Part shown: one piece after another, positions 27,482-36,384 of the stretch
How the letters are laid out: every line of letters starts with the position of its first letter
Numbering within the stretch: position 1 is the first letter of the stretch
Origin: Spirosoma arboris
GTDB taxonomy: Bacteria > Bacteroidota > Bacteroidia > Cytophagales > Spirosomataceae
Direction: 5' to 3'
Length of the DNA: 64,000 nt
Assembly (NCBI RefSeq): GCF_009754945.1
Contig: NZ_WPIN01000007.1
Span: 186,001 to 250,000, forward strand
Translations under genes and position numbers: made by a program
The notes under the pieces: generated by a model
Told to the model about the DNA's origin: nothing
What the model saw: only the letters and a program-made list of their open reading frames with translations
Database searches by the model: none

Positions 27482-27676
27482 ATGGCACACCCCAAACGAC
27501 GCCACTCAAGCACCCGTCGCGATAAGCGCAGAACACATTACAAGGCTACTCCAGTAGCTCTTTCAACCGACGCTCAGACTGGTGAAGTGCATCAGCGCCA
27601 CCATGCCCACGTTTTTGAAGGAAATCTGTTCTACAAAGGACAAATGATTATTGAGAATTACGCCAAAACGGCCTAA
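27482..27676 (+). CDS. rpmF: 50S ribosomal protein L32
   Basis: 64 residues from ATG 27482, beginning [20 protein letters not shown], the highly conserved basic start of L32. The zinc cysteines of some L32 proteins are absent: the usual CxxC place reads HQRHHAHV, so this is a cysteine-free form. It is part of the large ribosomal subunit, near the peptide exit. It lies between DUF177 and plsX, the common bacterial order. A probable terminator follows at 27696. Confidence 0.96.
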   Translation: MAHPKRRHSSTRRDKRRTHYKATPVALSTDAQTGEVHQRHHAHVFEGNLFYKGQMIIENYAKTA

Positions 27677-27695
27677 ATCGTATTGCTTTTAAAGG

Positions 27696-27743
27696 AGTAT
27701 TTCGTTGACGTCTTTCCGAAGATGAACGCGAAATACTTTTTTA
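27696..27743 (+). terminator. Probable internal terminator after rpmF
   Basis: AGTATTTCG (27696-27704) pairs with CGAAATACT (27729-27737), followed by TTTTT. It would reduce read-through from rpmF into plsX, giving excess ribosomal protein over lipid enzymes. Confidence 0.55.
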
Positions 27744-27822
27744 TTGCCTGCTACCTGCCTATTTTTACGCGTATTTAGTTAATAATCCAGCTTATCTGGG
27801 AGATATTGAACAAACCGAGTCA

Positions 27823-28764
27823 ATGAAAATTGCAGTGGACGCAATGGGTGGCGATTTCGCTCCCGAAGCAATTGTGGAAGGAGTTATACTGGCCGCTGCT
27901 GAATTGCCGGAACATATAACTATTGTGCTAATTGGGAAGCAGTCTGCCTTGCAGCCACTTATGCAGAAGCACAGTGCAGAGGCAGTTGCCAACATTGAAC
28001 TGGTCAACGCAGAAGACATCATCGAAATGAGTGAGCACCCAACCAAGGCGCTCTCCCAGAAGCCCAATTCCAGCATTGGAGTTGGGTTTAAGCTTTTGAA
28101 GGATGGCCAGGTCAATGCTTTTTGCAGCGCAGGGAACACAGGTGCAATGCATGTGGGTGCATTGTTCAGCATTAAAGCGATCGAAGGTATTTTACGCCCA
28201 TGTATTGCTGGCTTTGTGCCGCAACTTACAGGCGGTCATGCTGTCATGCTCGACATTGGCGCTAACGCCGATTGTAAGCCCGAGATGCTGGCTCAATTTG
28301 GTGTAGTGGGGTCAATTTATGCCCAATACATCTTTGGCATTGACCAGCCCCGTGTAGCCCTGATGAATATTGGTTCGGAAGAACAAAAAGGGTCACTCGT
28401 TGCTCAGGCAGCCCATCAGCTCCTGAAAGAAAATCGTCGGATTAATTTTGTTGGAAATATTGAAGGAGGAGACTTCTTCGAGGGAAAGGCGGACGTAATT
28501 ATAACGGACGGCTTTACAGGCAATACCATGTTCAAGCTTGGCGAATCGTTTTATAAGGTTGCCAGTCAACGTGGTCTAAGCGATGAATTTTTGGATAAAA
28601 CCAATTATGAATCAGTGGGAGGCAGCCCAATTCTGGGCGTCAATGGTAATGTGATTATCGCCCACGGCATTTCATCGCCTTTAGCCATCAAGAACATGAT
28701 TGGTCTGGCCATCCGACAGGTTGAATCTAATGCATACACTAAAATTGCACAAGCACTAAGTTAG
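27823..28764 (+). CDS. plsX: Phosphate acyltransferase PlsX
   Basis: 313 residues from ATG 27823, typical length. It turns acyl-ACP and phosphate into acyl-phosphate, the acyl donor for phospholipid synthesis. Markers are the N-terminal [42 protein letters not shown] and the C-terminal [18 protein letters not shown]. It is a cytoplasmic peripheral membrane enzyme. It is followed by fabH in the usual order. The fabH spacer forms a hairpin whose left arm overlaps the plsX stop codon. Confidence 0.96.
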   Translation: MKIAVDAMGGDFAPEAIVEGVILAAAELPEHITIVLIGKQSALQPLMQKHSAEAVANIELVNAEDIIEMSEHPTKALSQKPNSSIGVGFKLLKDGQVNAFCSAGNTGAMHVGALFSIKAIEGILRPCIAGFVPQLTGGHAVMLDIGANADCKPEMLAQFGVVGSIYAQYIFGIDQPRVALMNIGSEEQKGSLVAQAAHQLLKENRRINFVGNIEGGDFFEGKADVIITDGFTGNTMFKLGESFYKVASQRGLSDEFLDKTNYESVGGSPILGVNGNVIIAHGISSPLAIKNMIGLAIRQVESNAYTKIAQALS

Positions 28765-28837
28765 CAACTGTCAGCAACCCGTAATTGTTAGTGGCACGAC
28801 TACTAATCAATAACTGATAACTCCCTACTTGCTAACT
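28759..28837. repeat. Spacer-filling inverted repeat, plsX-fabH
   Basis: AGTTAGCAA (28759-28767, covering the plsX stop) pairs perfectly with TTGCTAACT (28829-28837). Inside, weaker complementarity continues (for example GTTAGTG with TACTAATCAA). The right arm ends 13 bases before the fabH start. Confidence 0.5.
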
Positions 28838-28850
28838 AGTCACAGAACTT

Positions 28851-29834
28851 ATGAGTAAAGCTGCCATAACAGGAATCCACGGCTACGTTCCCGACTATGT
28901 GCTGACCAATGCCGAATTGGAGCGTATGGTGGATACAAATGATGAATGGATTACAAGCCGCACTGGTATTAAAGAACGACACATTCTGAAAGGCGAAGGT
29001 ATGGGCTCTTCGCATATGGGTGCCAAGGCAGTGGCAGGTTTGCTCGAAAAGCTCAATATAAAGCCCGAAGAAGTCGACTTACTCATTTGTGCGACCACTA
29101 CTCCCGATTATGTGTTTCCATGCACTGCGAACCTTATCTGCGACATGGTGGGCATTCGTAATGTAGGAAGCTTTGATATTCAGGCAGCTTGTTCCGGTTT
29201 TCTTTATGCCCTTACTGTAGGCTCTCAATTTATAGAGACCGGCAAGTACAAAAAGGTAATCATTGTCGGCGCAGACAAGATGTCGGCAATTGTCGATTAT
29301 ACTGATCGCACCACTTGCGTGCTATTTGGCGATGGCGCCGGAGCCGTTATGCTCGAACCCAACGATGACGGTTTTGGTATACAGGATTCCATTATTAAAT
29401 CAGATGGCACCGGGCAGAACCATTTATTCCAGAAAGCCGGTGGTAGCCGTTATCCACCCACCCATGAAACGGTAGAAAAACGCTGGCACTACGTTTATCA
29501 GGATGGCCCGTCTGTGTTCAAGTTCGCAGTCAAAAACATGGCCGACGTATCAGCGGAAATCATGGAACGAAATCATCTAACCGGTGCTGATATCGCTTGG
29601 CTGGTACCTCACCAGGCAAACAAACGTATTATCGACGCGACTGCTAACCGAATGGGGATTGAGCCAGAACGCGTGATGATGAATATTCATAAGTACGGCA
29701 ATACTACAGCAGCAACTATTCCACTTTGCTTGTTTGATTACGAGTCGCAACTGAAAAAGGGCGACAATTTAGTGCTGGCCGCTTTCGGAGGAGGCTTTAC
29801 CTGGGGAGCCGCTTACGTAAAGTGGGCCTATTAA
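28851..29834 (+). CDS. fabH: 3-oxoacyl-ACP synthase III
   Basis: 327 residues from ATG 28851. It condenses acetyl-CoA with malonyl-ACP to start fatty-acid synthesis. The catalytic triad is complete: Cys114 in [11 protein letters not shown], His254 in VPHQANKR and Asn284 in [11 protein letters not shown]. The C-terminal [13 protein letters not shown] is also typical. It sits between plsX and efp. Bacteroidota often have more than one KAS III; its position next to plsX marks this as the main FabH. Confidence 0.96.
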   Translation: MSKAAITGIHGYVPDYVLTNAELERMVDTNDEWITSRTGIKERHILKGEGMGSSHMGAKAVAGLLEKLNIKPEEVDLLICATTTPDYVFPCTANLICDMVGIRNVGSFDIQAACSGFLYALTVGSQFIETGKYKKVIIVGADKMSAIVDYTDRTTCVLFGDGAGAVMLEPNDDGFGIQDSIIKSDGTGQNHLFQKAGGSRYPPTHETVEKRWHYVYQDGPSVFKFAVKNMADVSAEIMERNHLTGADIAWLVPHQANKRIIDATANRMGIEPERVMMNIHKYGNTTAATIPLCLFDYESQLKKGDNLVLAAFGGGFTWGAAYVKWAY

Positions 29835-29844
29835 TTTTATATAT

Positions 29845-29915
29845 GATGTATGATCTATAGTGTATGAATCTTTCTGCACCTTACATCATATATCATACAC
29901 CTTACATCATACATC
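29845..29915. repeat. Spacer-filling inverted repeat, fabH-efp
   Basis: GATGTATGATCTATAGTGTATGA without its last three bases pairs with the matching 3' part of 29893-29915. The full arms are 23 bases each (29845-29867 and 29893-29915) with three mismatches. Both arms are built of short GTATGA/TATGAT units. The right arm ends 5 bases before the efp ATG; the left begins 10 bases after the fabH stop. Confidence 0.65.
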
Positions 29916-29920
29916 TTAAC

Positions 29921-30484
29921 ATGGCAACGACCGCAGACATCCGCAACGGGCTGGTCTTAAACTACAACAACGACCTCTTTCAAATTACCGAATTCCAGCA
30001 CGTTAAACCTGGAAAAGGCGCAGCGTTTGTTCGAACGAAGTTAAAAAGCCTCACAACGGGCCGCGTAATTGACAATACATTCAACTCAGGTGCAACTATT
30101 TACCCTGTGCGTGTTGAACGTCGGAAATTCCAATACCTTTACAAAGATGAAGCGGGGTATAACTTCATGGATCAGGAGTCTTTCGATCAAATCAATCTAG
30201 ACGAAAAACTTGTTGAAGGAGCTGATCTGATGAAAGAAGGTCAGGAAGTCGAAATTTTGATCAATGCCGATGCCGACACTCCGCTTGCCTGTGAATTACC
30301 CCCATTCGTTGAGCTGGAAGTAACCTATGCCGAGCCCGGTATTAAAGGCGATACAGCCAACAGCCCTAAAAAACGGGTTGAAGTAGAATCCGGAGCCAAA
30401 ATTATGGTGCCGCTCTTCATTGAATCAGGTCAAAAAATTCGGGTTGATACCCGCACACGCGATTACGTAGAACGAGTGAAATAA
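29921..30484 (+). CDS. efp: Translation elongation factor P
   Basis: 187 residues from ATG 29921, which gives the conserved N-terminus MATTADIRNGLVLNYNND. An upstream in-frame start at 29864 would translate the spacer hairpin and is rejected. EF-P relieves ribosome stalling at proline runs. The KOW-like N-domain carries HVKPGKGAAFVRTK with Lys32 at the tip, the place modified in many bacteria. OB domains follow. No epmA/earP-type modification gene is in the window. It precedes accB and accC, as often in Bacteroidota. Confidence 0.96.
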   Translation: MATTADIRNGLVLNYNNDLFQITEFQHVKPGKGAAFVRTKLKSLTTGRVIDNTFNSGATIYPVRVERRKFQYLYKDEAGYNFMDQESFDQINLDEKLVEGADLMKEGQEVEILINADADTPLACELPPFVELEVTYAEPGIKGDTANSPKKRVEVESGAKIMVPLFIESGQKIRVDTRTRDYVERVK

Positions 30485-30554
30485 ATGAGTCGTGAGGATT
30501 GCGAAGCGAGAAGTAAGAAGATAGCAAATCAATCTTTACTCCTCACGACTCATT
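30484..30554. repeat. Spacer-filling inverted repeat, efp-accB
   Basis: AATGAGTCGTGAGGA (30484-30498, beginning at the last base of the efp stop) pairs perfectly with TCCTCACGACTCATT (30540-30554). A second partial pairing lies nested and shifted (GCGAAGCGAGAAG with CTTTCTCCTCGCTCC). accB starts 22 bases after the right arm. Confidence 0.65.
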
Positions 30555-30576
30555 CCTTTCTCCTCGCTCCTAAACT

Positions 30577-31059
30577 ATGAGCACAAAAGACATTCAACAA
30601 CTAATCGACTTCATTTCGCAATCAGGCTTAGATGAAGTCAACATTGAAACAACAGACCTGAAAATCAGTGTCAAGCGTTATGGTCAGGGTGCTCCAATAG
30701 CTCCTGTAGCTCCAGCGGCACCCGTAGTTGCTGTTCCAGCAGTAGCCGCTCCTGTTGCTAGTACGCCAACAGCTGCAGCAGCGCCAGCCGTGTCGGCTCC
30801 CAAAGCTGATACGTCGAACTACATTACGATCAAATCGCCAATGATTGGCACCTTCTACCGGTCGGCGAACCCCGAATCGCCCATGTTCGTAGAAGTGGGC
30901 GACAGTGTAACCGAAGGCAAAGTTGTTTGTATCATCGAAGCTATGAAGCTCTTTAACGAAATCGAGTCGGAAGTATCGGGCCGTATTGTGAAGATCCTCG
31001 TTGAGAATGCAACGCCCGTCGAGTACGACCAGCCGCTGTTTTTGGTAGAACCCATTTAA
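30577..31059 (+). CDS. accB: Biotin carboxyl carrier protein of acetyl-CoA carboxylase
   Basis: 160 residues from ATG 30577. The N-terminal helical part (STKDIQQLIDFISQSGLDEV) is followed by a flexible Ala/Pro/Val linker (~38-78). The biotinyl domain (~80-160) has CIIEAMKLFNEIE with Lys124 as the biotin attachment site. The thumb region SPMIGTFYRSANPESP is present. It carries the carboxyl group between AccC and the carboxyltransferase. It is coupled to accC across an 89-base palindromic spacer. Confidence 0.96.
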   Translation: MSTKDIQQLIDFISQSGLDEVNIETTDLKISVKRYGQGAPIAPVAPAAPVVAVPAVAAPVASTPTAAAAPAVSAPKADTSNYITIKSPMIGTFYRSANPESPMFVEVGDSVTEGKVVCIIEAMKLFNEIESEVSGRIVKILVENATPVEYDQPLFLVEPI

Positions 31060-31062
31060 TCT

Positions 31063-31140
31063 AAAGAGTGAAAGAGTGAAAGAGCGAAAGCTGCGGGTCT
31101 TATCCATCCACTCTTTCGCTCTTTCACTCTTTCACTCTTT
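31063..31140. repeat. Perfect 28-bp inverted repeat, accB-accC
   Basis: Left arm 31063-31090 and right arm 31113-31140 are exact reverse complements with a 22-base loop. Each arm is made of the short units GAGTGAAA and GAGCGAAA in tandem. The element starts 3 bases after the accB stop and ends 8 bases before the accC ATG. The same units occur at 56359-56447. Confidence 0.9.
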
Positions 31141-31148
31141 CACTCATT

Positions 31149-32492
31149 ATGTTTAAGAAAATATTAATCGCAAACCGGGGAGAAATCGCATTGCGAATCA
31201 TCCGCACCTGCCGCGAAATGGGCATTAAAACGGTGGCCGTTTTCTCAACTGCCGACCGTGACAGCTTACACGTGCGCTTCGCCGATGAAGCTGTTTGCAT
31301 TGGTCCACCTATTAGCAAGCAGTCTTACCTGAGCATTCCCAATATTATCTCAGCGGCCGAAGTAACGGGTGCTGATGCCATCCATCCTGGCTATGGATTT
31401 TTGTCTGAAAATGCCGAGTTTTCACAAATTTGTGCGGATTACGGCATCAAATTTATCGGTGCCACAGCCGAACAAATTAACGGCATGGGCGACAAAGCGA
31501 CTGCTAAAGCGACTATGCGTGCTGCTGGTGTTCCGGTAATTCCCGGCTCTGATGGCCTGCTTGAGTCCGTTGAACAAGGCAAGAAACTATCGGCCGACAT
31601 GGGTTATCCTGTTATTGTGAAAGCTACAGCTGGTGGTGGTGGTCGTGGTATGCGTATCGTTCGGTCAGAAGCCGACTTTGAGAAAGCCTGGAACGATGCC
31701 CGTACTGAAGCTGGGGCTGCTTTTGGCAACGATGGATTATATCTGGAGAAATTCGTAGAAGAACCTCGCCACATTGAGATTCAGATCGTAGGTGACCAAT
31801 ATGGTAAAGTTTGCCACTTGTCGGAGCGCGATTGCTCGATTCAGCGTCGTCACCAGAAATTAGTGGAAGAAACGCCATCGCCAATAGTATCGGATGACCT
31901 TCGTCAGCGAATGGGCGAAGCAGCGATCAAAGGTGCCCAGGCAATCGGTTACGAAGGGGCCGGAACGGTAGAGTTTCTGGTTGATAAGCACGGGGAGTTC
32001 TATTTCATGGAAATGAACACTCGAATTCAGGTAGAACACCCTATAACTGAAGAAGTTACGGATTTCGACTTGATTAAAGAACAAATCAAGGTGGCGGCTG
32101 GTGCCGAAATTTCGGGTCGAAATTACACGCCAAAACTGTACGCGATGGAGTGCCGGATCAATGCCGAAGATCCAGCTAACGGTTTCCGCCCGTCACCAGG
32201 TAAAATCACGAACTTACATTTTCCCGGTGGGCACGGTGTTCGCATTGACAGCCACGTCTATAGCGGTTATACCATTCCCCCTAATTACGACTCGATGATT
32301 GCCAAATTGATCGTGTCGGGCCAATCGCGGGATGAAGTGATTACGCGCATGAAGCGTGCCTTGCAGGAGTTCGTTATAGAAGGGATCAAAACTACGATTC
32401 CTTTCCATATCAAACTGATGGATGATCCTCAGTTCCGCTCAGGCCAGTTTACCACGGCCTTTTTGGAAACGTTTGATTTCAGTAAGATTTAA
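31149..32492 (+). CDS. accC: Acetyl-CoA carboxylase biotin carboxylase subunit
   Basis: 447 residues from ATG 31149, full length. The enzyme carboxylates AccB-biotin with ATP and bicarbonate. It shows [18 protein letters not shown], the ATP-grasp glycine loop [43 protein letters not shown] and the C-terminal [19 protein letters not shown]. It is the last gene of the operon: two hairpins, the second a strong terminator, follow. Confidence 0.97.
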   Translation: MFKKILIANRGEIALRIIRTCREMGIKTVAVFSTADRDSLHVRFADEAVCIGPPISKQSYLSIPNIISAAEVTGADAIHPGYGFLSENAEFSQICADYGIKFIGATAEQINGMGDKATAKATMRAAGVPVIPGSDGLLESVEQGKKLSADMGYPVIVKATAGGGGRGMRIVRSEADFEKAWNDARTEAGAAFGNDGLYLEKFVEEPRHIEIQIVGDQYGKVCHLSERDCSIQRRHQKLVEETPSPIVSDDLRQRMGEAAIKGAQAIGYEGAGTVEFLVDKHGEFYFMEMNTRIQVEHPITEEVTDFDLIKEQIKVAAGAEISGRNYTPKLYAMECRINAEDPANGFRPSPGKITNLHFPGGHGVRIDSHVYSGYTIPPNYDSMIAKLIVSGQSRDEVITRMKRALQEFVIEGIKTTIPFHIKLMDDPQFRSGQFTTAFLETFDFSKI

Positions 32493-32495
32493 AAA

Positions 32496-32521
32496 GTAGC
32501 GCGGGTGGAAACCCGCGTTAC
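32496..32521. repeat. Short hairpin after accC
   Basis: GTAGCGCGGGT and ACCCGCGTTAC pair around GGAA with one G-T pair. It lies directly before the long terminator and has no T run of its own. It resembles a small dispersed palindrome. Confidence 0.5.
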
Positions 32522-32526
32522 ATTAG

Positions 32527-32574
32527 AAAAGACGAGGTGACTTGCTTTATTGGCAAGTCACCTCGTCTTTTTTC
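32527..32574 (+). terminator. Strong terminator of the accBC operon
   Basis: A 19-bp perfect stem AAAAGACGAGGTGACTTGC / GCAAGTCACCTCGTCTTTT with a 7-base loop, followed by T residues. It lies 35 bases after the accC stop. Confidence 0.9.
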
Positions 32575-32589
32575 CATTTACCCACCTGC

Positions 32590-34242
32590 ATGAATCATCT
32601 CGCAACAGCCGACTACATCGTTTTCCTCGTTTATTTTATCATCGTTGTAGGCTACGGCTATTGGATTTACCAGCGGAAACGCTCGGCCCAAATGAGTACA
32701 ACGGATTTCTTTCTGGCCGAAGGTTCCTTAACGTGGTGGGCTATTGGGGCCTCTTTGATTGCGTCAAATATTTCAGCAGAGCATTTCATCGGCATGGCTG
32801 GTTCAGGCTTTGCTATGGGTCTAGCTATTTCCTCATATGAATGGTTCGCTGCGGCCGTGTTGATTATCGTCGCTGTCTTTTTCATTCCAATCTACCTGCG
32901 AAATCACATATATACCATGCCGCAGTTTCTGGCTCAGCGGTATAGTGATACGGTTAGTACTATTCTGGCGGTGTTCTGGCTGGTGGTTTATGTCTTGGTA
33001 AACCTTGCCTCTATTTTGTACTTGGGGGCTATTGCAATTGAGTCGTTAGTCGGAATTTCCTTTACAGCCTGTACTATTGGGTTAGCCGTTTTTGCCATTT
33101 TCATTACGCTCGGCGGGATGAAAGTGATTGGTTATACGGACGTCATTCAAGTGGTTGTGCTCATTTTCGGCGGTTTGGTCATTACTTATTTAGCTCTGCA
33201 ATTAGTAGCAAAAGACACAGGTGATACAGCGCTTGGAATGACTAGTGTCTGGAATGGTTTATTATCTCTGCGGCAAAAAGCAGATGGCCATTTTCATATG
33301 TTCTTCGCTAAGGGGCACCCTTATTACGATGTCCTGCCGGGTATGGCGTTAGTAACAGGTGGTATGTGGCTTAATAACCTATACTACTGGGGCTGTAATC
33401 AGTACATTGTTCAACGAGCTTTAGGTGCCGACCTCAAGACAGCTCGGAGTGGAATTCTATTTGCCGCTTTTCTGAAATTGATGATCCCGTTAATTGTCGT
33501 CATTCCCGGCATTGCAGCCTTTGTGCTTTACCAAAGTGGGCTTTTCCGTGAAGCCATGACCGATGCCTCAGGCGCAGTGAAACCCGATCAGGCTTATCCG
33601 GTACTGATGAATCTATTGCCAGTTGGTATGAAAGGACTGGCGTTTGCTGCCCTTACAGCAGCGGTTGTTGCTTCACTCGCGAGTAAATGCAACTCCATTT
33701 CGACCATCTTTACGCTCGATCTCTACAAGAAATACGTCGATAAAAATGCGTCGGACAAGAAACTGGTTAACGTTGGTCGATGGGCTGTTGTCGTATCGTT
33801 TGCCATAGCCATCGGAATCGCTCCTATGCTGCGATCACTCGATCAGGTGTACCAGTACATTCAAGAGTATACCAACTTCATTACGCCCGGCATTTTTGCT
33901 ATTTTCTTACTTGGTTTTTTCTGGAAACGGGCTACCAACCGAGCCGCTCTTACTGTGGCTATTCTGACCCTTCCCTTATCCACTTTACTCAAATTCTGGC
34001 CGGAAGTGATGGATATGGTCGGGATTCAGAGTGATCCAATTCCGTTTTTGCACCGTACGACCTGGGTATTTTGCATTGACGTCGTTCTCATGATCCTGGT
34101 TTCACTAACCGATCCAGCCAGTCATGCCCCCAGAAAGGGGATCATCGTTGATCGGAGTCTCTTCCGGGTAACACCTTCATTTGTTGTTGGATCCGTCGGA
34201 ATTTTCAGTATTTTGGCCGTACTGTACTCTGTTTTCTGGTAG
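32590..34242 (+). CDS. Sodium/solute symporter, SGLT-like
   Basis: 550 residues from ATG 32590; upstream in-frame starts fall inside the terminator hairpin and are rejected. About 14 membrane helices of the SSS (SLC5) family. Visible markers are WWAIGASLIASNISAEHFIGMAG near the N-terminus, the sugar-pathway WGCNQYIVQRALGA, and AALTAAVVASLASKCNSISTIF. It moves a sugar or polyol with sodium into the cell. Because myo-inositol oxygenase is encoded two genes downstream, inositol or a related sugar is a reasonable substrate guess. Five bases separate it from the hydrolase gene. Confidence 0.88.
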   Translation: MNHLATADYIVFLVYFIIVVGYGYWIYQRKRSAQMSTTDFFLAEGSLTWWAIGASLIASNISAEHFIGMAGSGFAMGLAISSYEWFAAAVLIIVAVFFIPIYLRNHIYTMPQFLAQRYSDTVSTILAVFWLVVYVLVNLASILYLGAIAIESLVGISFTACTIGLAVFAIFITLGGMKVIGYTDVIQVVVLIFGGLVITYLALQLVAKDTGDTALGMTSVWNGLLSLRQKADGHFHMFFAKGHPYYDVLPGMALVTGGMWLNNLYYWGCNQYIVQRALGADLKTARSGILFAAFLKLMIPLIVVIPGIAAFVLYQSGLFREAMTDASGAVKPDQAYPVLMNLLPVGMKGLAFAALTAAVVASLASKCNSISTIFTLDLYKKYVDKNASDKKLVNVGRWAVVVSFAIAIGIAPMLRSLDQVYQYIQEYTNFITPGIFAIFLLGFFWKRATNRAALTVAILTLPLSTLLKFWPEVMDMVGIQSDPIPFLHRTTWVFCIDVVLMILVSLTDPASHAPRKGIIVDRSLFRVTPSFVVGSVGIFSILAVLYSVFW

Positions 34243-34247
34243 AATCA

Positions 34248-35336
34248 ATGCTAAAATTTCTGCTGGCAGGGCTTCTGCTTATGTCAACATCTGTAGCAGC
34301 TCAACTCCACGAACGACTCGACTCGTTGATGCGGGCCACAACAAAACCCAATCTGCCAGGAGCTGCCTTACTGGTTGAGGTAGACGGTAAAGTCGTTTAT
34401 CAGAAAGGATACGGGCTGGCCAATGTTGAGACGAAATCGCCAATTACTCCTGAAACTAACTTCCGTATGGCATCGGTTTCCAAGCAGTTTACGGCGATGG
34501 GAATTCTACTCCTAGAGAAAGACCGTAAGCTATCGCTCGATGATCCACTACTTAAATTCTTCCCCGCGTTTAATAGCAAAGTGGGTCAGAAAGTACAGAT
34601 TCGACATTTACTAACGCATTCATCGGGGATTCAGGATTATGAAGCGGTTATGAATCCCAACCAACGTAAGCAATTGTTAGATGCCGATGTACTTACCCTG
34701 TTGAAAGATCGCGATTCACTTTATTTTGAGCCGGGAAGCCAATTCCAGTACAGTAATTCGGGGTATTGTCTATTGGCATTAATTATCGAACGAGTTTCAG
34801 GGCAGTCCTTTGCTTCATTTATTCGGGAACGAATTTTTCAGCCGCTAGGCATGAATCAGTCAGTAGTTTATGAAGCAGGAAAACCAATGGCTAACCGAGC
34901 AATGGGTTACCGCCAAAAGGATAAAACGTTCGTTTTCTCCGACCAGAGCGTAACCAGCGCGACCAAAGGCGACGGGGGAGTTTATACATCATTAATAGAT
35001 TACCAGAAGTGGCAACATGCCCTTAGAAACGGCACTTTATTGGATCTTAAATCAGCTCTAACGCGTATGAAGCAGGCTATTCGAGCCAAGCCCGGTAGTT
35101 ATTATGGAGCTGGCTGGTTCTTTCGGGAGTCTACAGATCCTGTTCTGTTTCACTCAGGCAGCACCTGTGGATTCAACAATTTTGTGGTTGCGGTACCCTC
35201 AAAGAAGTTTATTCTGGCATACTTTTCGAACAAGGCTGACAATAAAGCGAATGCGGCAGCCGTCTTAAAAATACTAGCCGATTCTGGTCAACAGGAAGTA
35301 GCTGATATACTATCGTTGGACGACTTAACCAGATAG
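34248..35336 (+). CDS. Serine hydrolase, beta-lactamase/DD-peptidase (class C) fold
   Basis: 362 residues from ATG 34248 with a signal peptide (~1-18, LLLMSTSVAA|Q). Catalytic motifs of the class C/EstB group are Ser76-x-x-Lys79 (ASVSKQF), Tyr168-Ser-Asn170 (QYSNSGY) and a C-terminal HSGSTCGFNN in place of KTG. Such proteins include esterases and D-amino-acid peptidases more often than true beta-lactamases. It follows the symporter by 5 bases, so they are probably co-transcribed. Its substrate could be an ester or a small peptide; unknown. Confidence 0.85.
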   Translation: MLKFLLAGLLLMSTSVAAQLHERLDSLMRATTKPNLPGAALLVEVDGKVVYQKGYGLANVETKSPITPETNFRMASVSKQFTAMGILLLEKDRKLSLDDPLLKFFPAFNSKVGQKVQIRHLLTHSSGIQDYEAVMNPNQRKQLLDADVLTLLKDRDSLYFEPGSQFQYSNSGYCLLALIIERVSGQSFASFIRERIFQPLGMNQSVVYEAGKPMANRAMGYRQKDKTFVFSDQSVTSATKGDGGVYTSLIDYQKWQHALRNGTLLDLKSALTRMKQAIRAKPGSYYGAGWFFRESTDPVLFHSGSTCGFNNFVVAVPSKKFILAYFSNKADNKANAAAVLKILADSGQQEVADILSLDDLTR

Positions 35337-35383
35337 TAATTTTTGACATGCACAAACAATCCTATCATACTGATTAACAGGAA

Positions 35384-35391
35384 TAAATTTG
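35384..35391 (+). promoter_or_regulatory. Candidate -7 element of the inositol oxygenase gene
   Basis: TAAATTTG matches TAnnTTTG and lies 30 bases before the ATG at 35421. No convincing -33 box is found at the normal distance. Confidence 0.4.
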
Positions 35392-35420
35392 TAAATTTAC
35401 CGTCTAAATTTTAGTTCGTC

Positions 35421-36275
35421 ATGATAAGTGAAACCGCCCCCCTTGCCAGTCTCGATCAGTGGGAAGACGACCTGCTAAGTCGCTATCCCGAACCTGAACA
35501 CAAGTCGAAAGAAGACTACCGGAACTACGACACGCCAGAGCGTGATACCGTACGGGAGTTTTATCGCCTGAATCATACCTACCAGACCTATGATTTCGTG
35601 CGGGAAAAGGAGAGCGATTTTCTGAAATTCGACAAAAAAGAATTGCCGGTTTGGGGTGTCGCGGAGTTCCTTAACACCCTGGTCGATGACTCAGACCCTG
35701 ATACTGATCTGGACCAGCTTCAGCACTTACTTCAAACTTCTGAGGCCATCCGTGCCGACGGTCATCCCGATTGGTTCGTTCTGACAGGCTTTTTGCACGA
35801 TATGGGCAAAGTTCTCTGTCTGTTCGGTGAAGCGCAGTGGGCTGTTGTCGGTGATACGTTCCCGGTTGGTTGCAAACATTCGGATAAGATTGTCTATCCT
35901 GAGTTCTTTGCCAATAACCCTGACAGTTACGACGAGCGCTACAATACCAAGTATGGTGTGTATGAACCCAATTGTGGCCTGCGCAACATTCACATGTCAT
36001 GGGGGCACGACGAGTACCTTTACCAGATCATGAAGAATTACATGCCGGAACCAGCTTTGTACATGATGCGGTATCACTCGTTCTACTCGCAGCACCGGGA
36101 GGAGGCCTACAATCACCTGATGGACGAGCACGACCATGAGATGTTCAAATGGGTACGCAAGTTCAATCCATATGACTTATACTCGAAAAGCCCAAAACCA
36201 CCGGTTGTAAGCGAATTGAAGCCATACTACGAAGATTTGATTGCGAAATATTTGCCTTCAACACTGAAGTTGTAA
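35421..36275 (+). CDS. myo-Inositol oxygenase (MIOX)
   Basis: 284 residues from ATG 35421. A di-iron oxygenase that opens myo-inositol to D-glucuronate with O2. The HD-type metal ligands known from the mouse enzyme are all present: His102 (FQTAE-like QHLLQTSE), His126-Asp127 (GFLHDMGK), His196 (SWGHDEYL), His219 (RYHSFYSQH) and Asp252 (YDLYSK). It is common in eukaryotes and in a few Cytophagales and other bacteria. It is flanked by two sodium/solute symporters, suggesting a compact uptake-and-oxidation unit. Glucuronate would then enter hexuronate catabolism encoded elsewhere. Confidence 0.95.
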   Translation: MISETAPLASLDQWEDDLLSRYPEPEHKSKEDYRNYDTPERDTVREFYRLNHTYQTYDFVREKESDFLKFDKKELPVWGVAEFLNTLVDDSDPDTDLDQLQHLLQTSEAIRADGHPDWFVLTGFLHDMGKVLCLFGEAQWAVVGDTFPVGCKHSDKIVYPEFFANNPDSYDERYNTKYGVYEPNCGLRNIHMSWGHDEYLYQIMKNYMPEPALYMMRYHSFYSQHREEAYNHLMDEHDHEMFKWVRKFNPYDLYSKSPKPPVVSELKPYYEDLIAKYLPSTLKL

Positions 36276-36282
36276 TTTTAGT

Positions 36283-36373
36283 AAACACGGAGATAACGGA
36301 GATTGGCACGGAGTACACAGAGGATTGGCAAAATTCCGTGTACTCCGTGCCAATCTCCGTTATCTCCGTGTTT
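36283..36373. repeat. Perfect 36-bp inverted repeat, MIOX-symporter
   Basis: Left arm 36283-36318 and right arm 36338-36373 are exact reverse complements with a 19-base loop. The arms are built from CGGAGA/ACGGAG units. The element starts 7 bases after the MIOX stop and ends 11 bases before the symporter ATG, so it fills the whole spacer. Confidence 0.92.
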
Positions 36374-36384
36374 AACCGTTTTCT

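Noticed and set aside
29864-29920. N-terminal extension of EF-P
   Set aside because: It would translate the spacer hairpin (repeated Tyr/Ile/His residues); the conserved MATTADIRNG start lies at 29921.
30628-31107. Long open frame opposite accB
   Set aside because: Arises from the Ala/Pro/Val-rich codons of the accB linker; the plus-strand protein is clearly AccB.
34248-35336. Beta-lactamase resistance gene
   Set aside because: The fold and SxxK/YxN motifs are present but KTG is replaced by HSG, as in esterases and peptidases; resistance cannot be claimed.
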